The notes under the pieces are model-generated. The model was not told where the DNA came from. It made no database searches and worked only from the letters and a program-made list of their open reading frames with translations. The position numbers were made by a program, and so were the translations under genes. Below, piece after piece: positions 16,617-24,761 of a DNA stretch of 49,590 nucleotides. The DNA comes from an uncultured Oscillospiraceae bacterium (GTDB taxonomy: Bacteria; Bacillota; Clostridia; Oscillospirales; Oscillospiraceae). Numbering within the stretch: position 1 is the stretch's first letter; the number at the start of each line of letters is the position of its first letter. The stretch is taken from contig CANQVL010000017.1 in assembly GCA_947627285.1 (NCBI GenBank), positions 1 to 49,590 of the forward strand, read 5' to 3'.

Positions 16617-18010
16617 GCGACCTTACGAGCGGCAATCCCATGAAGCTGATACTTGGCTTTGCCGTGCCCACGCTTTTTGGGCTTTTGTTCCAGCAGATGT
16701 ACAACATGGTGGACACCATGATAGTCGGCAAGCTCCTGGGCGCCGGCGCTTTGGCGGCTGTGGGGGCGACGGGCTCCATCAACTTTCTTATAATCGGCTT
16801 CTGCGTCGGCGTGTGCGGCGGCTTTGCCATTCCCGTGGCGCAGATGACGGGCGCGGGGGACAGCGGAAAAATGCGCCGGTACGTCTTTAACGCCTCCGTG
16901 CTCTCCGCCGTTTTCGCCGCGGTGATGACCGTCGCCACGGGGCTTTTGTGCCGGAGGATACTCACGGCGATGGACACGCCGGAGGACATTTTCGATATGT
17001 CCTACAGCTACATTTTCATCATCTTCATGGGCATACCCGTGACGTATCTCTATAACCTCCTGGCGGGCGTGATCCGCTCCCTTGGCGACAGCAGGACGCC
17101 TGTATACTTCCTGGCGCTGTCGTCGGTGATAAACATCGTTCTGGACTTGACGCTCATACTTTACGCCGGTCTCGGCGTGGCGGGCGCCGCCATCGCCACG
17201 GTGGTGTCTCAGGCCATCTCGGGCGCTGCGTGCCTGGTCTATGTCTATTTCCGCTACCCGGTGCTCAGGCTCTCAAAGGCCGAGAGAAGGCTGGACGCGC
17301 GGCTTTGCGGGGACCTTATGATGATGGGCGTACCCATGGGTCTTCAATACTCCGTCACAGCCATAGGGTCCATAGTGCTCCAGTCGGCGGTGAACAGGCT
17401 GGGGAGCCTGTACGTCGCCGCCGTGACCACGGGCTCAAAGGTCTCACAGCTCCTGTGCTGTCCCTTTGACGCCATGGGCGGGGCTATGGCAACCTACTGC
17501 GGGCAGAACGCCGGCGCGGGAAAGCTTGACAGGCTTGGAAAGGGCGTGCGGGACTGCTCCGTTCTGGGCTTTGCCTACTCCCTTGCCGCCTACGGCGCTA
17601 TGCTCATTTTCGCGCCCTCCTGCGCCATGTGGTTCATCGACTCCAAGGAGGTGCAGGTGGAGCTTCTGGTGGAGCTCTCCTGCCGGTTCATCAGGGCGAA
17701 CACGCTTTTCTACTTCCCCCTGGCGCTGGTGAACATCGTGCGGTTCGCCATTCAGGGCATGGGCTTCGGGACGCTGGCGATACTCTCCGGCGTCTTTGAA
17801 ATGGCGGCGCGGTACGTTTTCGGGCGCTGGTTCGTCCCCGCCCTGGGCTTTGACGCCGCCTGCTACGCCTCCCCCGCCGCGTGGATAGCGGCTGATATGT
17901 TCCTGATCCCCGCCTGCGTCATGTGCATACGGCGGCTGAGAAGGAACCGCGGCGAGATGACCCGCCGCCCCCGCTCAGGTCTACGCCGTCTGCGGCGCAG
18001 TCACACTTAA
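16610..18010 (+). CDS. MATE-family multidrug exporter
   Basis: This is a 12-TM cation-coupled exporter of 466 residues from the MATE family. It has the two-fold repeat of six segments, the N-terminal sequence PTLFGLLFQQMYNMVDTMIV and the matching block in the second half. It begins at TTG 16610 with GGAAGGAAG upstream. It has its own promoter with an inverted repeat and its own terminator, so it is a single-gene unit. The substrate is unknown. Confidence 0.93.
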   Translation: MTRDLTSGNPMKLILGFAVPTLFGLLFQQMYNMVDTMIVGKLLGAGALAAVGATGSINFLIIGFCVGVCGGFAIPVAQMTGAGDSGKMRRYVFNASVLSAVFAAVMTVATGLLCRRILTAMDTPEDIFDMSYSYIFIIFMGIPVTYLYNLLAGVIRSLGDSRTPVYFLALSSVINIVLDLTLILYAGLGVAGAAIATVVSQAISGAACLVYVYFRYPVLRLSKAERRLDARLCGDLMMMGVPMGLQYSVTAIGSIVLQSAVNRLGSLYVAAVTTGSKVSQLLCCPFDAMGGAMATYCGQNAGAGKLDRLGKGVRDCSVLGFAYSLAAYGAMLIFAPSCAMWFIDSKEVQVELLVELSCRFIRANTLFYFPLALVNIVRFAIQGMGFGTLAILSGVFEMAARYVFGRWFVPALGFDAACYASPAAWIAADMFLIPACVMCIRRLRRNRGEMTRRPRSGLRRLRRSHT

Positions 18011-18036
18011 GAAAGCCAATTTTGAGTATGCTTCCC

Positions 18037-18070
18037 ACACCCAGCGTATTTTACGTTGGGTGTAATTTTT
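18037..18070 (+). terminator. Terminator after the MATE gene
   Basis: ACACCCAGCGT/ACGTTGGGTGT, 11 bp with one G-U, then AATTTTTTT. An outer AAAGCCAAT/ATTGGCTTT pair (18012-18020/18073-18081) encloses it. Confidence 0.9.
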
Positions 18071-18119
18071 TTATTGGCTTTGACAAGCAAAAATGCCTGA
18101 CTTTTGGGGCTACGATGGC

Positions 18120-18148
18120 ATTATACCACGGAGCTAAGTAAAAGTCAA
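18120..18148 (-). promoter_or_regulatory. Orphan minus-strand consensus promoter
   Basis: On the minus strand there is TTGACT (18143-18148), a 17-bp spacer and TATAAT (18120-18125). No ORF follows; the transcript would cross the nested hairpin at 18012-18081 and run antisense into the end of the MATE gene. It could define a small RNA. Confidence 0.6.
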
Positions 18149-18201
18149 GCATTATTTTAGTATTTTTAATTATTCCGCAAGATTTGCAATGTTTTTTTGC
18201 G

Positions 18202-18345
18202 TCATTTGCGGCTGTCATGCCCCTTGGAGCACTTGGAGCAGTCGCCGCAGCAGGAGCCGGATCTCTTCCGGCGGCGGTTGAGCCAAAGCGCCAGGACGAG
18301 GAGCGCCAGGAGCAGGACGATGATGATTATGTCAACCGGTTTCAT
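18202..18345 (-). CDS. FeoB-associated Cys-rich membrane protein
   Basis: This 47-residue protein has one N-terminal membrane segment (about 5-22), a basic stretch NRRRKR and a cysteine-rich tail CCGDCSKC. This is the small partner commonly encoded just after feoB in clostridia. It may help iron delivery or FeoB assembly; the role is not established. It begins 9 nt after feoB with GAGGTGAC upstream. It was found by reading the minus strand directly. Confidence 0.9.
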   Translation of the reverse strand: MKPVDIIIIVLLLALLVLALWLNRRRKRSGSCCGDCSKCSKGHDSRK

Positions 18346-18354
18346 TTTGTCACC

Positions 18355-20721
18355 TCACAGGACAAGGATAAGGATACCGCGCACCAGAAGCGCCATCAGC
18401 CAGGCTATTACGCACTGCCAGACGACCACGCCCGCCGCCCAGCGACCGCCCAGCTCCCGCTTTATGGAGGCTATCGCGGCGACGCAGGGGGTGTAGAGGA
18501 GGGAGAATACAAGAAGCGCGCCGGCGGAGACGGTGTCCATGACAGCCGCCACGCCGCCCTGCCCCGCGAACAGGACCTCAAGGACCGTCACGACGCTCTC
18601 CTTTGCCATAAAGCCGCTGATGAGGGAGGTGCATATGCGCCAGTCGCCCAGTCCCAGGGGTCTGAATACGGGGGCTATGAGCCCCGCCAGCGCCGCCATA
18701 ATGCTGTCCTTGGAGTCGGACACCAGGTTGAAGTGGAGGTCAAAGCTCTGGAGGAACCAGACGACCACGGTGGCGATGAGTATGACGGAGAACGCCTTTT
18801 GCAGAAAGTCCTTGGCCTTCTCCCACATGAGCTGAGCGGTACTGCGGGCGCTGGGCATACGGTAATTGGGAAGCTCCATGACGAAGGGCACCGCCTCGCC
18901 GCGAAAGAGGAATTTTTTATAGAGGAACGCCACCAAAATGCCGGTGAGGATACCCAGGAGGTATATTCCCGTCATCACGAGCCCGCCCTTTCCGGGGAAA
19001 AAGGCGCTGACGAAAAAGCCGTAAATGGGCAGCTTCGCCGTACAGCTCATGAAGGGGGTGAGGAGTATGGTCATGCGGCGGTCGCGCTTGCTGGGGAGGG
19101 TGCGTGTCGCCATAACAGCCGGGACAGTACAGCCGAAGCCTATGAGCATCGGGACTATGCTCCGACCGGAGAGGCCGATCTTTCTGAGGAGCTTATCCAT
19201 GAAAAACGCCACGCGCGCGATGTAGCCCGAGTCCTCCAAAAGGGAGAGGAAGAAGAACATCACCACGACTATTGGGAGGAAGCTCAGCACCGAGCCCACG
19301 CCCTCGAATATGCCGCCCACCACCAAATCGTGGAGCACTGGGTTGACGCCGGCGGAGGTCATGGCGGAGTCCACAAGGCGGGTGAGCGCCTCTATGCCCG
19401 TCTCCAGAAGCTCCTGGAGCCAGGCGCCTATCACGTTGAAGGTGAGGTAGAACACCAGCGCCATTATGAGGACGAACACGGGGATCGCCGTATATTTGCC
19501 GGTGAGTATTTTGTCCAGCTTCTCGCTTCTTATGTGCTCCCGGCTCTCACGGGGCTTTTTCACGCACTGGCGGCACACGTCGTTGATGAAGTTGAAGCGC
19601 ATATCGGCGATGGCGGCGCTTCGGTCAAGGCCGCGCTCCGTCTCCATCTGGAGGGTTATGTGCTCCAGAAGCTCCCGCTCGTTCTCATCCAGGGCGAGCC
19701 CGTCGATTATGAGGCTGTCGCCCTCTATCGCCTTTGCCGCGCCGAAACGGGCGGGGATGCCGGATTTTTCCGCGTGGTCCTCGATGAGGTGGACCACCGC
19801 GTGCAGGCACCTGTGGACCGCGCCGCCGAAGGCGTCCTTGGCGCAGAAGTCCACACGCTCCGGCTTCTCCTGGTACTTTGCCACGTGCAGGGCGTGGGTT
19901 ATAAGCTCCTCAAGGCCCATGTTCTTTGCAGCCGAGATGGGCACCACCGGCACGCCCAGCCGCGCCTCCATGGCGTTCACGTCGATGGAGCCGCCGTTGC
20001 CGGTGAGCTCGTCCATCATGTTGAGCGCCACCACCATGGGGCGGTCCATCTCCAAAAGCTGCATGGTGAGGTACAGGTTGCGCTCGATATTTGTGGCGTC
20101 TACTATGTTGATTATGGCGTCGGGCTTCTCCTCCAGCACGAAATTCCGGCTGACTATCTCCTCGCTGGAGTAGGGGGACATGGAGTATATCCCGGGAAGG
20201 TCGGTAATTAAGGTCTTGGGGTGACCGAGTATGGCCCCGTCCTTCCTGTCCACGGTGACGCCGGGGAAGTTGCCCACGTGCTGGTTCGCGCCGGTGAGCC
20301 TGTTGAAGAGCGTGGTCTTGCCGCAGTTCTGGTTGCCCACCAGGGCGAAGGTGAGGACGTGGCTGTCGGGCAGGGGGTGCTCCGTGGATTTTTCGTGGTG
20401 GACGCCGGGCTCGCCGAAGTACGGGTGCGCCACGGGGCGGCGCTTTGCCGCCTTCTCTGGCTCGGAGCTGTCGGGGACAGCCCTCTCCACCTCTATCCGC
20501 GCCGCGTCGTCAATGCGCAGAGTCAGCTCGTAGCCGTGAATCCTCAGCTCCACCGGGTCGCCCATGGGGGCGTACTTCACCACGGTGACATACGCTCCGG
20601 GGATGACGCCCATATCGAGGAAGTGCTGTCTCAGCGCTCCCTCGCCGCCCACCGTTGTGATGAGCCCGCTCTCCCCTATCTTAAGGTCGTTGACAGTCGT
20701 ATGTATTCCCCCCGTTTTCAA
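18355..20721 (-). CDS. feoB: Ferrous iron transporter FeoB with fused FeoA domain
   Basis: This is a 788-residue Fe(II) importer. A FeoA-like SH3 domain (about 10-80) is fused in front. A His-containing linker leads to the G domain (G1 GNQNCGKT, 129-136; DLPG G3). The membrane part has two Gate-type repeats, with GFGCTVPAVMATRTL in the first. It takes up ferrous iron under reducing conditions. The first usable start is TTG at 20721, which lies only about 3 nt after the predicted transcription start and has no normal ribosome-binding site. A small Cys-rich partner follows. Confidence 0.95.
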   Translation of the reverse strand: MKTGGIHTTVNDLKIGESGLITTVGGEGALRQHFLDMGVIPGAYVTVVKYAPMGDPVELRIHGYELTLRIDDAARIEVERAVPDSSEPEKAAKRRPVAHPYFGEPGVHHEKSTEHPLPDSHVLTFALVGNQNCGKTTLFNRLTGANQHVGNFPGVTVDRKDGAILGHPKTLITDLPGIYSMSPYSSEEIVSRNFVLEEKPDAIINIVDATNIERNLYLTMQLLEMDRPMVVALNMMDELTGNGGSIDVNAMEARLGVPVVPISAAKNMGLEELITHALHVAKYQEKPERVDFCAKDAFGGAVHRCLHAVVHLIEDHAEKSGIPARFGAAKAIEGDSLIIDGLALDENERELLEHITLQMETERGLDRSAAIADMRFNFINDVCRQCVKKPRESREHIRSEKLDKILTGKYTAIPVFVLIMALVFYLTFNVIGAWLQELLETGIEALTRLVDSAMTSAGVNPVLHDLVVGGIFEGVGSVLSFLPIVVVMFFFLSLLEDSGYIARVAFFMDKLLRKIGLSGRSIVPMLIGFGCTVPAVMATRTLPSKRDRRMTILLTPFMSCTAKLPIYGFFVSAFFPGKGGLVMTGIYLLGILTGILVAFLYKKFLFRGEAVPFVMELPNYRMPSARSTAQLMWEKAKDFLQKAFSVILIATVVVWFLQSFDLHFNLVSDSKDSIMAALAGLIAPVFRPLGLGDWRICTSLISGFMAKESVVTVLEVLFAGQGGVAAVMDTVSAGALLVFSLLYTPCVAAIASIKRELGGRWAAGVVVWQCVIAWLMALLVRGILILVL

Positions 20722-20730
20722 CTGGAATAC

Positions 20731-20758
20731 AGTATATACCCCTGAGCGAAATTGTCAA
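20731..20758 (-). promoter_or_regulatory. feo operon promoter
   Basis: On the minus strand there is TTGACA (20753-20758), a 16-bp spacer and TATACT (20731-20736). It leaves almost no leader before the TTG start. No clear Fur box was identified by eye. Confidence 0.6.
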
Positions 20759-20773
20759 CAAGCAGACTGACAT

Positions 20774-20810
20774 AAAAATCGGAGCGCCCAACAGCGGGGC
20801 GCTCCGATTT
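20774..20810 (-). terminator. Terminator of the sigma-factor operon
   Basis: AAATCGGAGCGCCC/GGGCGCTCCGATTT stem with a 7-nt loop, followed on the minus strand by TTTTATG. It is 8 nt after the small secreted peptide gene. Confidence 0.9.
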
Positions 20811-20817
20811 GTCAAAT

Positions 20818-20964
20818 TCAGAGGCTTTCGATTATCGCATTGTCGTTGAAGCTTCGGTCCGGGGTCCTGCCGGTGTCGGCGTCGGCGTAAGCGCAGGCGC
20901 ACAGGACGGCGGCGAGGAGGAGGACCGCGCAGTATACGGCGACTATTGCCCTTTTCACTCTCAT
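20818..20964 (-). CDS. Small predicted secreted peptide
   Basis: This 48-residue product has basic residues near the N-terminus (MRVKR), a hydrophobic segment at about 6-24 and a plausible signal-peptidase site after CACAYA. A mature peptide of about 21 residues rich in Asp and Asn would remain. Its ATG overlaps the stop of the upstream gene by 4 nt (ATGA), so it is likely the third cistron of a sigma-factor operon. It is not a family I recognise. Confidence 0.65.
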   Translation of the reverse strand: MRVKRAIVAVYCAVLLLAAVLCACAYADADTGRTPDRSFNDNAIIESL

Positions 20965-23267
20965 TCCGCCCCCTTTATAAGTCCCGCCCTCTCTAAAAGG
21001 GAGGTGTCCCAGTCCGCGACTCTCTCCAGGTGCTCTCCCGGCTCGGCGTAGCTGTCGTCGGGTCCCAGCTCTCTCTGGGAGAGGTTCGTCCCGGTTATTT
21101 TTTCGCCGTCCCAGGCTATGGCGTCTATGAGCTCTATGCCCATCTGCCCGGTGAGCCTTATGAGCCTGCCGTCGCTGACGTAGAGGACCGCGTGGCCCAT
21201 GTAGAAGGAGCCCAGCTTTTTAAGCTCCCCGCTGTCCATGCTCCACACCCCCGCCTCCGCGTCAGCCTCACAGGTGCCGTATTCGGCTATGAGCTCGGGG
21301 GTCCCGTCGCCGGTGAGGTCAAGGAGCCCGTAGGTCAGGTAGTAGGGCTCATAGCTGCCCACGCAGAGGTACTTCAAAACGCCCTCGTAGTTCCCCTGGG
21401 CCTCGGAGCCGCCGGGAAGCGGCTGATAGTAGGCACCCTGCTCGTAGGTGCGGGAGGTCATGAGCCGGAGCATACCGTTACTGTCGGGCACGTAGAAGTC
21501 GCGGACGTACTCGTCGGGACCGGATCTGTACTCGGCGACTATCTGACCGTTCTCCTCATCCACCATGGCGCCCTGGAGGGTTATGGCGTATTTGAAGGCT
21601 CCTGCCTCCGGGTCCCAGAAGAAGTAATAATAGGGTATGGTGTTGTTGCAGGTCCAGCCGAAGACGCCGATGTCGGGGTATCCGTCAAAGTTCATGTCCC
21701 TGACGGAGACGCAGTCCTTCACCGTCCAGCAGTCGGTGTAGCCCTCGCCCAGGTCGGCGGAGGATACAAAGTCCGGCACCGTCCCGTAAAGGTCGATTAC
21801 CTCAAAGGGCTTGCCCCTTTTGCCGCCGTTGGCGGTGAGGTCATAGAGCCTCAGCTCCCTGACGCCGCACCGGTCGGAATCCTTGACCATTTTGCCTACC
21901 GCGTCCAGCTCCAGCCTGCGCGCCTCCGGCTCGTCGGGGAAGTACATCTCTATCCCCTGTGTCTCAAGAACAACGTCGTCCTCCGAAGCGCCCGTACCCT
22001 CGCGCTGAGCTTTGGCATATGTCCTGACGGCGCGCACGTCAAGCCTTGAGTTGTCAAGGTCGTTCCTTATGCCCTCGCACAGGTCCCACGCCATCTCAAA
22101 TTCGCCGCCGCCCAGGGCCTTGAATATGCGCACGTCCCTGTAAGGCTCCCCGGCGGCGTTCACGTAGTCCAAAAGCACCAGGACGTCCACGCGCTCATCG
22201 CCGCACAGGTCCTCAAAGCTCACGGCGGCGACGTCACGGAGGTCCGAGGATTGGTACTTGGGCGGAAATTCGTAGTCAGAGGTCTTCCGGTCCTTTGAGA
22301 GGAAAAAGCGCACGTCGCCGAAGCCCTCCGTGGGGCGGTAGGTTATGAAGCCGGTTTTGCCCCAGCCGTCAAGGGTCACATCGAAGGACTGCTCCTCCCA
22401 TATGTACTCCGGGTCCAGCTCCACGCCGGCGCCGAATACTGTCTCCTCCGGCTCCTCGGGAAATTCCGGAACCGCCACGCGGGAGAGGACCTCCCAGTTC
22501 ATGGACTTTGCCAGCTCCTCCAGATGTTCGCCTGTTATGGGGCCGCCGAAGGTGGGGTCGGCGACCATGCCTGAGAGGACGTTGGCGGCGAAGAAGCTGT
22601 CGCCCAAATCGGCGATTATCAGCGACCTGTCGCCGCTTCCCAGGACGATGCCTACGTCCTGCCCGCCTATCTTCAGATCCCACTCCTCGAAATCCTCGCC
22701 GAGGGCGCCGGCGCTGAGGGAAACCTCGGTGAGGCTCCCCTTGACGGCGCGGTAGAGCTGGTAGCTCACCACGGTCCCGTCGGAGGCGGTGAACTCCTGG
22801 TCCGCGCTGAAGGTGCCGTCCTCATATAGGACAAACGCCCAGCGGGTGCTCCGCCCGTCCGTGAGCTCCCCGCCCAGGAGCTCCTTCATGCCGTCGTACT
22901 CGTACACCTCGCACCGCTCCGGCACGGTGAGGCCGTGCCTCTCCGCCGCCTCCTCCAGCGTAAGCCCCTCGAAGAGGTAGTCGCGGAGCGCCTGCCCCTC
23001 CGGGGAGTCGGCAAAGCCCTGCATGGAGATGACGGAGTCCTCGCCGTTCTCTCCGGGGACCGTCACGGAGCTCGCACCGAAAAAGCCCGTCGCCGCCGCG
23101 GTGACGCCGAATGCCGCCAGGACCGCCACGACCGCGGCTATCACTACGACCTTGGTTATCGCCACAGGTTTTTTTGTCTTCATTTTTTCAAAGTCCTCCA
23201 TGTTGAAAACGTAGGAGGAGCGGACATGGGAAAACGTCTCCTGATAAAAATTGCTCTTCTTATCCAT
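20961..23267 (-). CDS. Membrane-anchored FG-GAP-like protein, possible anti-sigma partner
   Basis: This is a 768-residue protein. A short cytosolic N-terminus (about 35 residues) ends before one membrane segment at about 38-60 (ITKVVVIAAVVAVLAAFGV), and the rest is predicted to be outside. The outer part has several Asp-rich FG-GAP/VCBS-type calcium-loop motifs: DLTGDGTPELIAEYG, DMNFDGYPDIGVF and a degenerate LCGDERVDVLVL. It starts at ATG 23267, sharing one base with the sigma-factor stop. Position and topology suggest an anti-sigma or sensor role, but no standard anti-sigma domain was recognised. Confidence 0.7.
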   Translation of the reverse strand: MDKKSNFYQETFSHVRSSYVFNMEDFEKMKTKKPVAITKVVVIAAVVAVLAAFGVTAAATGFFGASSVTVPGENGEDSVISMQGFADSPEGQALRDYLFEGLTLEEAAERHGLTVPERCEVYEYDGMKELLGGELTDGRSTRWAFVLYEDGTFSADQEFTASDGTVVSYQLYRAVKGSLTEVSLSAGALGEDFEEWDLKIGGQDVGIVLGSGDRSLIIADLGDSFFAANVLSGMVADPTFGGPITGEHLEELAKSMNWEVLSRVAVPEFPEEPEETVFGAGVELDPEYIWEEQSFDVTLDGWGKTGFITYRPTEGFGDVRFFLSKDRKTSDYEFPPKYQSSDLRDVAAVSFEDLCGDERVDVLVLLDYVNAAGEPYRDVRIFKALGGGEFEMAWDLCEGIRNDLDNSRLDVRAVRTYAKAQREGTGASEDDVVLETQGIEMYFPDEPEARRLELDAVGKMVKDSDRCGVRELRLYDLTANGGKRGKPFEVIDLYGTVPDFVSSADLGEGYTDCWTVKDCVSVRDMNFDGYPDIGVFGWTCNNTIPYYYFFWDPEAGAFKYAITLQGAMVDEENGQIVAEYRSGPDEYVRDFYVPDSNGMLRLMTSRTYEQGAYYQPLPGGSEAQGNYEGVLKYLCVGSYEPYYLTYGLLDLTGDGTPELIAEYGTCEADAEAGVWSMDSGELKKLGSFYMGHAVLYVSDGRLIRLTGQMGIELIDAIAWDGEKITGTNLSQRELGPDDSYAEPGEHLERVADWDTSLLERAGLIKGAE

Positions 23268-23743
23268 CACACTCTCTCCTCCATAAGCTCAGATTTGAGC
23301 ATCGCCCGCGCCCTCTGGAGCCTTGTGGTCACGGCGGACTCGGAAAGCTCCATCACGCGCGCCATCTCTTTCACGGAATATTCCTCGTAGTAGAAGAGGT
23401 ACAGCGGGACCCTGTACTTTTCGGGCAGGGACATGACCGCGGTGAAGAGCTCCAGCTGCTCCTCCGCCTCAAAGGGTACGGAGAGCGCCAGCTCCTCCGG
23501 CGGCGTGGGCACGCGCCTTTTTGACGCCCGCGCCAGGTTCTTGCAGTAGTTGAGCGTGACCCTGATCATCCAGCGCTTCACGTGCTCCTCGCCCTCAAAG
23601 CGCTCCCTTGACAGGTAGAGCCTCATGAGCACCTCCTGCACCGCGTCCTCGGCGTCCTGGGCGCTGCCCATGAAGTTCAGCGCCACCCGGTACACCGTGT
23701 CCTTATATTTTTCGGCGTAAAAGCCAAATACCTCTGCGTTCAT
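23267..23743 (-). CDS. ECF-type RNA polymerase sigma factor
   Basis: This 158-residue sigma factor has only regions 2 and 4. Region 2 is seen in AEDAVQEVLMRLYLS and the -10-binding helix KRWMIRVTLNYCKN; region 4 in LPEKYRVPLYLFYYEEYS and a helix-turn-helix MELSESAVTTRLQRARAM. It would direct transcription in response to an envelope or outside signal. It is translationally coupled to the large membrane protein downstream, the usual arrangement for a sigma/anti-sigma pair. No self-regulated promoter was identified upstream. Confidence 0.93.
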   Translation of the reverse strand: MNAEVFGFYAEKYKDTVYRVALNFMGSAQDAEDAVQEVLMRLYLSRERFEGEEHVKRWMIRVTLNYCKNLARASKRRVPTPPEELALSVPFEAEEQLELFTAVMSLPEKYRVPLYLFYYEEYSVKEMARVMELSESAVTTRLQRARAMLKSELMEERV

Positions 23744-23849
23744 TCCCTCACTGTCCTTTGAAAGCTTTCACTTATAAGACACCTCAATGTCGCATTTTGT
23801 CACATGATTTTCAAAAAAAATTTCTGCCCCCGTAGTTGGGGGCAGAGGG

Positions 23850-24182
23850 TCATAGACCGTATTTTAGCTTTCGTTTGAGAGCTTCTCTGTAAACCTCGGA
23901 ATCCTCACGCATGCCAACGACGATAACCGTCATCTCTGACCCGACGCGAACGACCTTGTAAACCACACGGACGCCGCAGGACCTCAGCTTGATTTTGCAC
24001 AGTCCCGCAAGCTCAATGTCACCCTTATTCTCCAACGGCTTGCCGTAGCCGCCCTCGTAGTCGGGGAGCGGGTTCTCCAGTACCCGCTCAATGGTCTTGG
24101 TAACCCTGTTCCTTACGCCCTTGTCAAGCTTTTTAAGGTCGCTGACAGCTTCAGGAAGGTAACTGAGCGTCCATTTACTCAA
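23850..24182 (-). CDS. RelE/ParE-family toxin
   Basis: This is a 110-residue RelE/ParE-superfamily toxin, recognised from LSYLPEAVSDLKKLDKGVRN, KLRSCGVRVVYKV and the C-terminal REDSEVYREALKR. Family members cleave mRNA on the ribosome or poison gyrase; this one cannot be placed with certainty. It starts at TTG 24182, overlapping the antitoxin end by 8 nt, with GGAGGAAG upstream. Confidence 0.85.
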   Translation of the reverse strand: MSKWTLSYLPEAVSDLKKLDKGVRNRVTKTIERVLENPLPDYEGGYGKPLENKGDIELAGLCKIKLRSCGVRVVYKVVRVGSEMTVIVVGMREDSEVYREALKRKLKYGL

Positions 24183-24492
24183 TTTCGTCTTCCTCCGCCG
24201 CGTCGATTTCCTCTTGGGTGATACCCAGGTCCGCCATCACCTGTTCCCAGGGTATGGGCTTGCCGCCTGCGCTCAGGCGCTTTATTGCCAGGGCGTAGTC
24301 CTTCATGTCCTCAAGCCTGTCAATGAGCTCCTCGTAATACTCCGGGGACATGAGCACACATTCGGGCTCGTTGTGCTTCAATACTATCTTGGGACCCGTG
24401 CGCTTGACGGATTCAAATATGGCGCCCGCCATTCCGCGGTTGAAGTCGGAGACGGACACGATGCTGTTCATGGCGGCGGATATGGCATCCAT
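24175..24492 (-). CDS. Phd/YefM-type antitoxin
   Basis: This is a 105-residue antitoxin. Its N-terminal Phd/YefM DNA-binding fold includes VSVSDFNRGMAGAIFESV and VLKHNEPECVLMSPEYYEEL. An acidic C-terminal tail (EIDAAEEDEIE) probably wraps the toxin. It starts at ATG 24492 with AGGAGGTGAA just before; a GTG at 24501 falls within that ribosome-binding site. It is first in the pair and likely represses the strong promoter upstream. Confidence 0.87.
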   Translation of the reverse strand: MDAISAAMNSIVSVSDFNRGMAGAIFESVKRTGPKIVLKHNEPECVLMSPEYYEELIDRLEDMKDYALAIKRLSAGGKPIPWEQVMADLGITQEEIDAAEEDEIE

Positions 24493-24519
24493 GATATTCA
24501 CCTCCTGTTTGACAATTTC

Positions 24520-24548
24520 ATTATATGTTTATGCATTAAAAATGTCAA
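24520..24548 (-). promoter_or_regulatory. Toxin-antitoxin promoter
   Basis: On the minus strand TTGACA (24543-24548), a 17-bp spacer and TATAAT (24520-24525) are all perfect. A second TTGACA on the plus strand at 24509-24514 makes a loose inverted repeat around the promoter, a plausible antitoxin operator. Confidence 0.85.
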
Positions 24549-24575
24549 TATATTTATTTATTTTTTTGATGATGT

Positions 24576-24761
24576 TTATTCCGCTTTTTTGTCTACTCTT
24601 TTTATGCCCTTTTCGGCTTTGGAGCGGGGGAGCATTATTTCGCGGTTGCAGCCGAGGCAGCGGAGCTTGAAGTCGGCGCCTATGCGGGTGACCTGCCATT
24701 GGGCGCTGCCGCAGGGGTGGGGCTTTTTCATGGTGACGGTGTCGCCGACGTTAATGTCCAT
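24576..24761 (-). CDS. DUF951 family protein
   Basis: This 61-residue protein has the family pattern KKPHPCG, GADFKLRCLGC and MLPRSK. The three cysteines and the His may hold a metal. Function is unknown; the family is widespread in Firmicutes. It overlaps the end of rarA by 11 nt, so it is cotranscribed with it. Confidence 0.9.
   Translation of the reverse strand: MDINVGDTVTMKKPHPCGSAQWQVTRIGADFKLRCLGCNREIMLPRSKAEKGIKRVDKKAE

Noticed and set aside
18184-20211. Long plus-strand open frame of 675 codons opposite feoB
   Set aside because: It is a shadow of the GC-rich feoB gene: low-complexity His/Arg/Gly/Glu-rich product, no ribosome-binding site and no recognisable domain, whereas the minus frame is a full FeoB.
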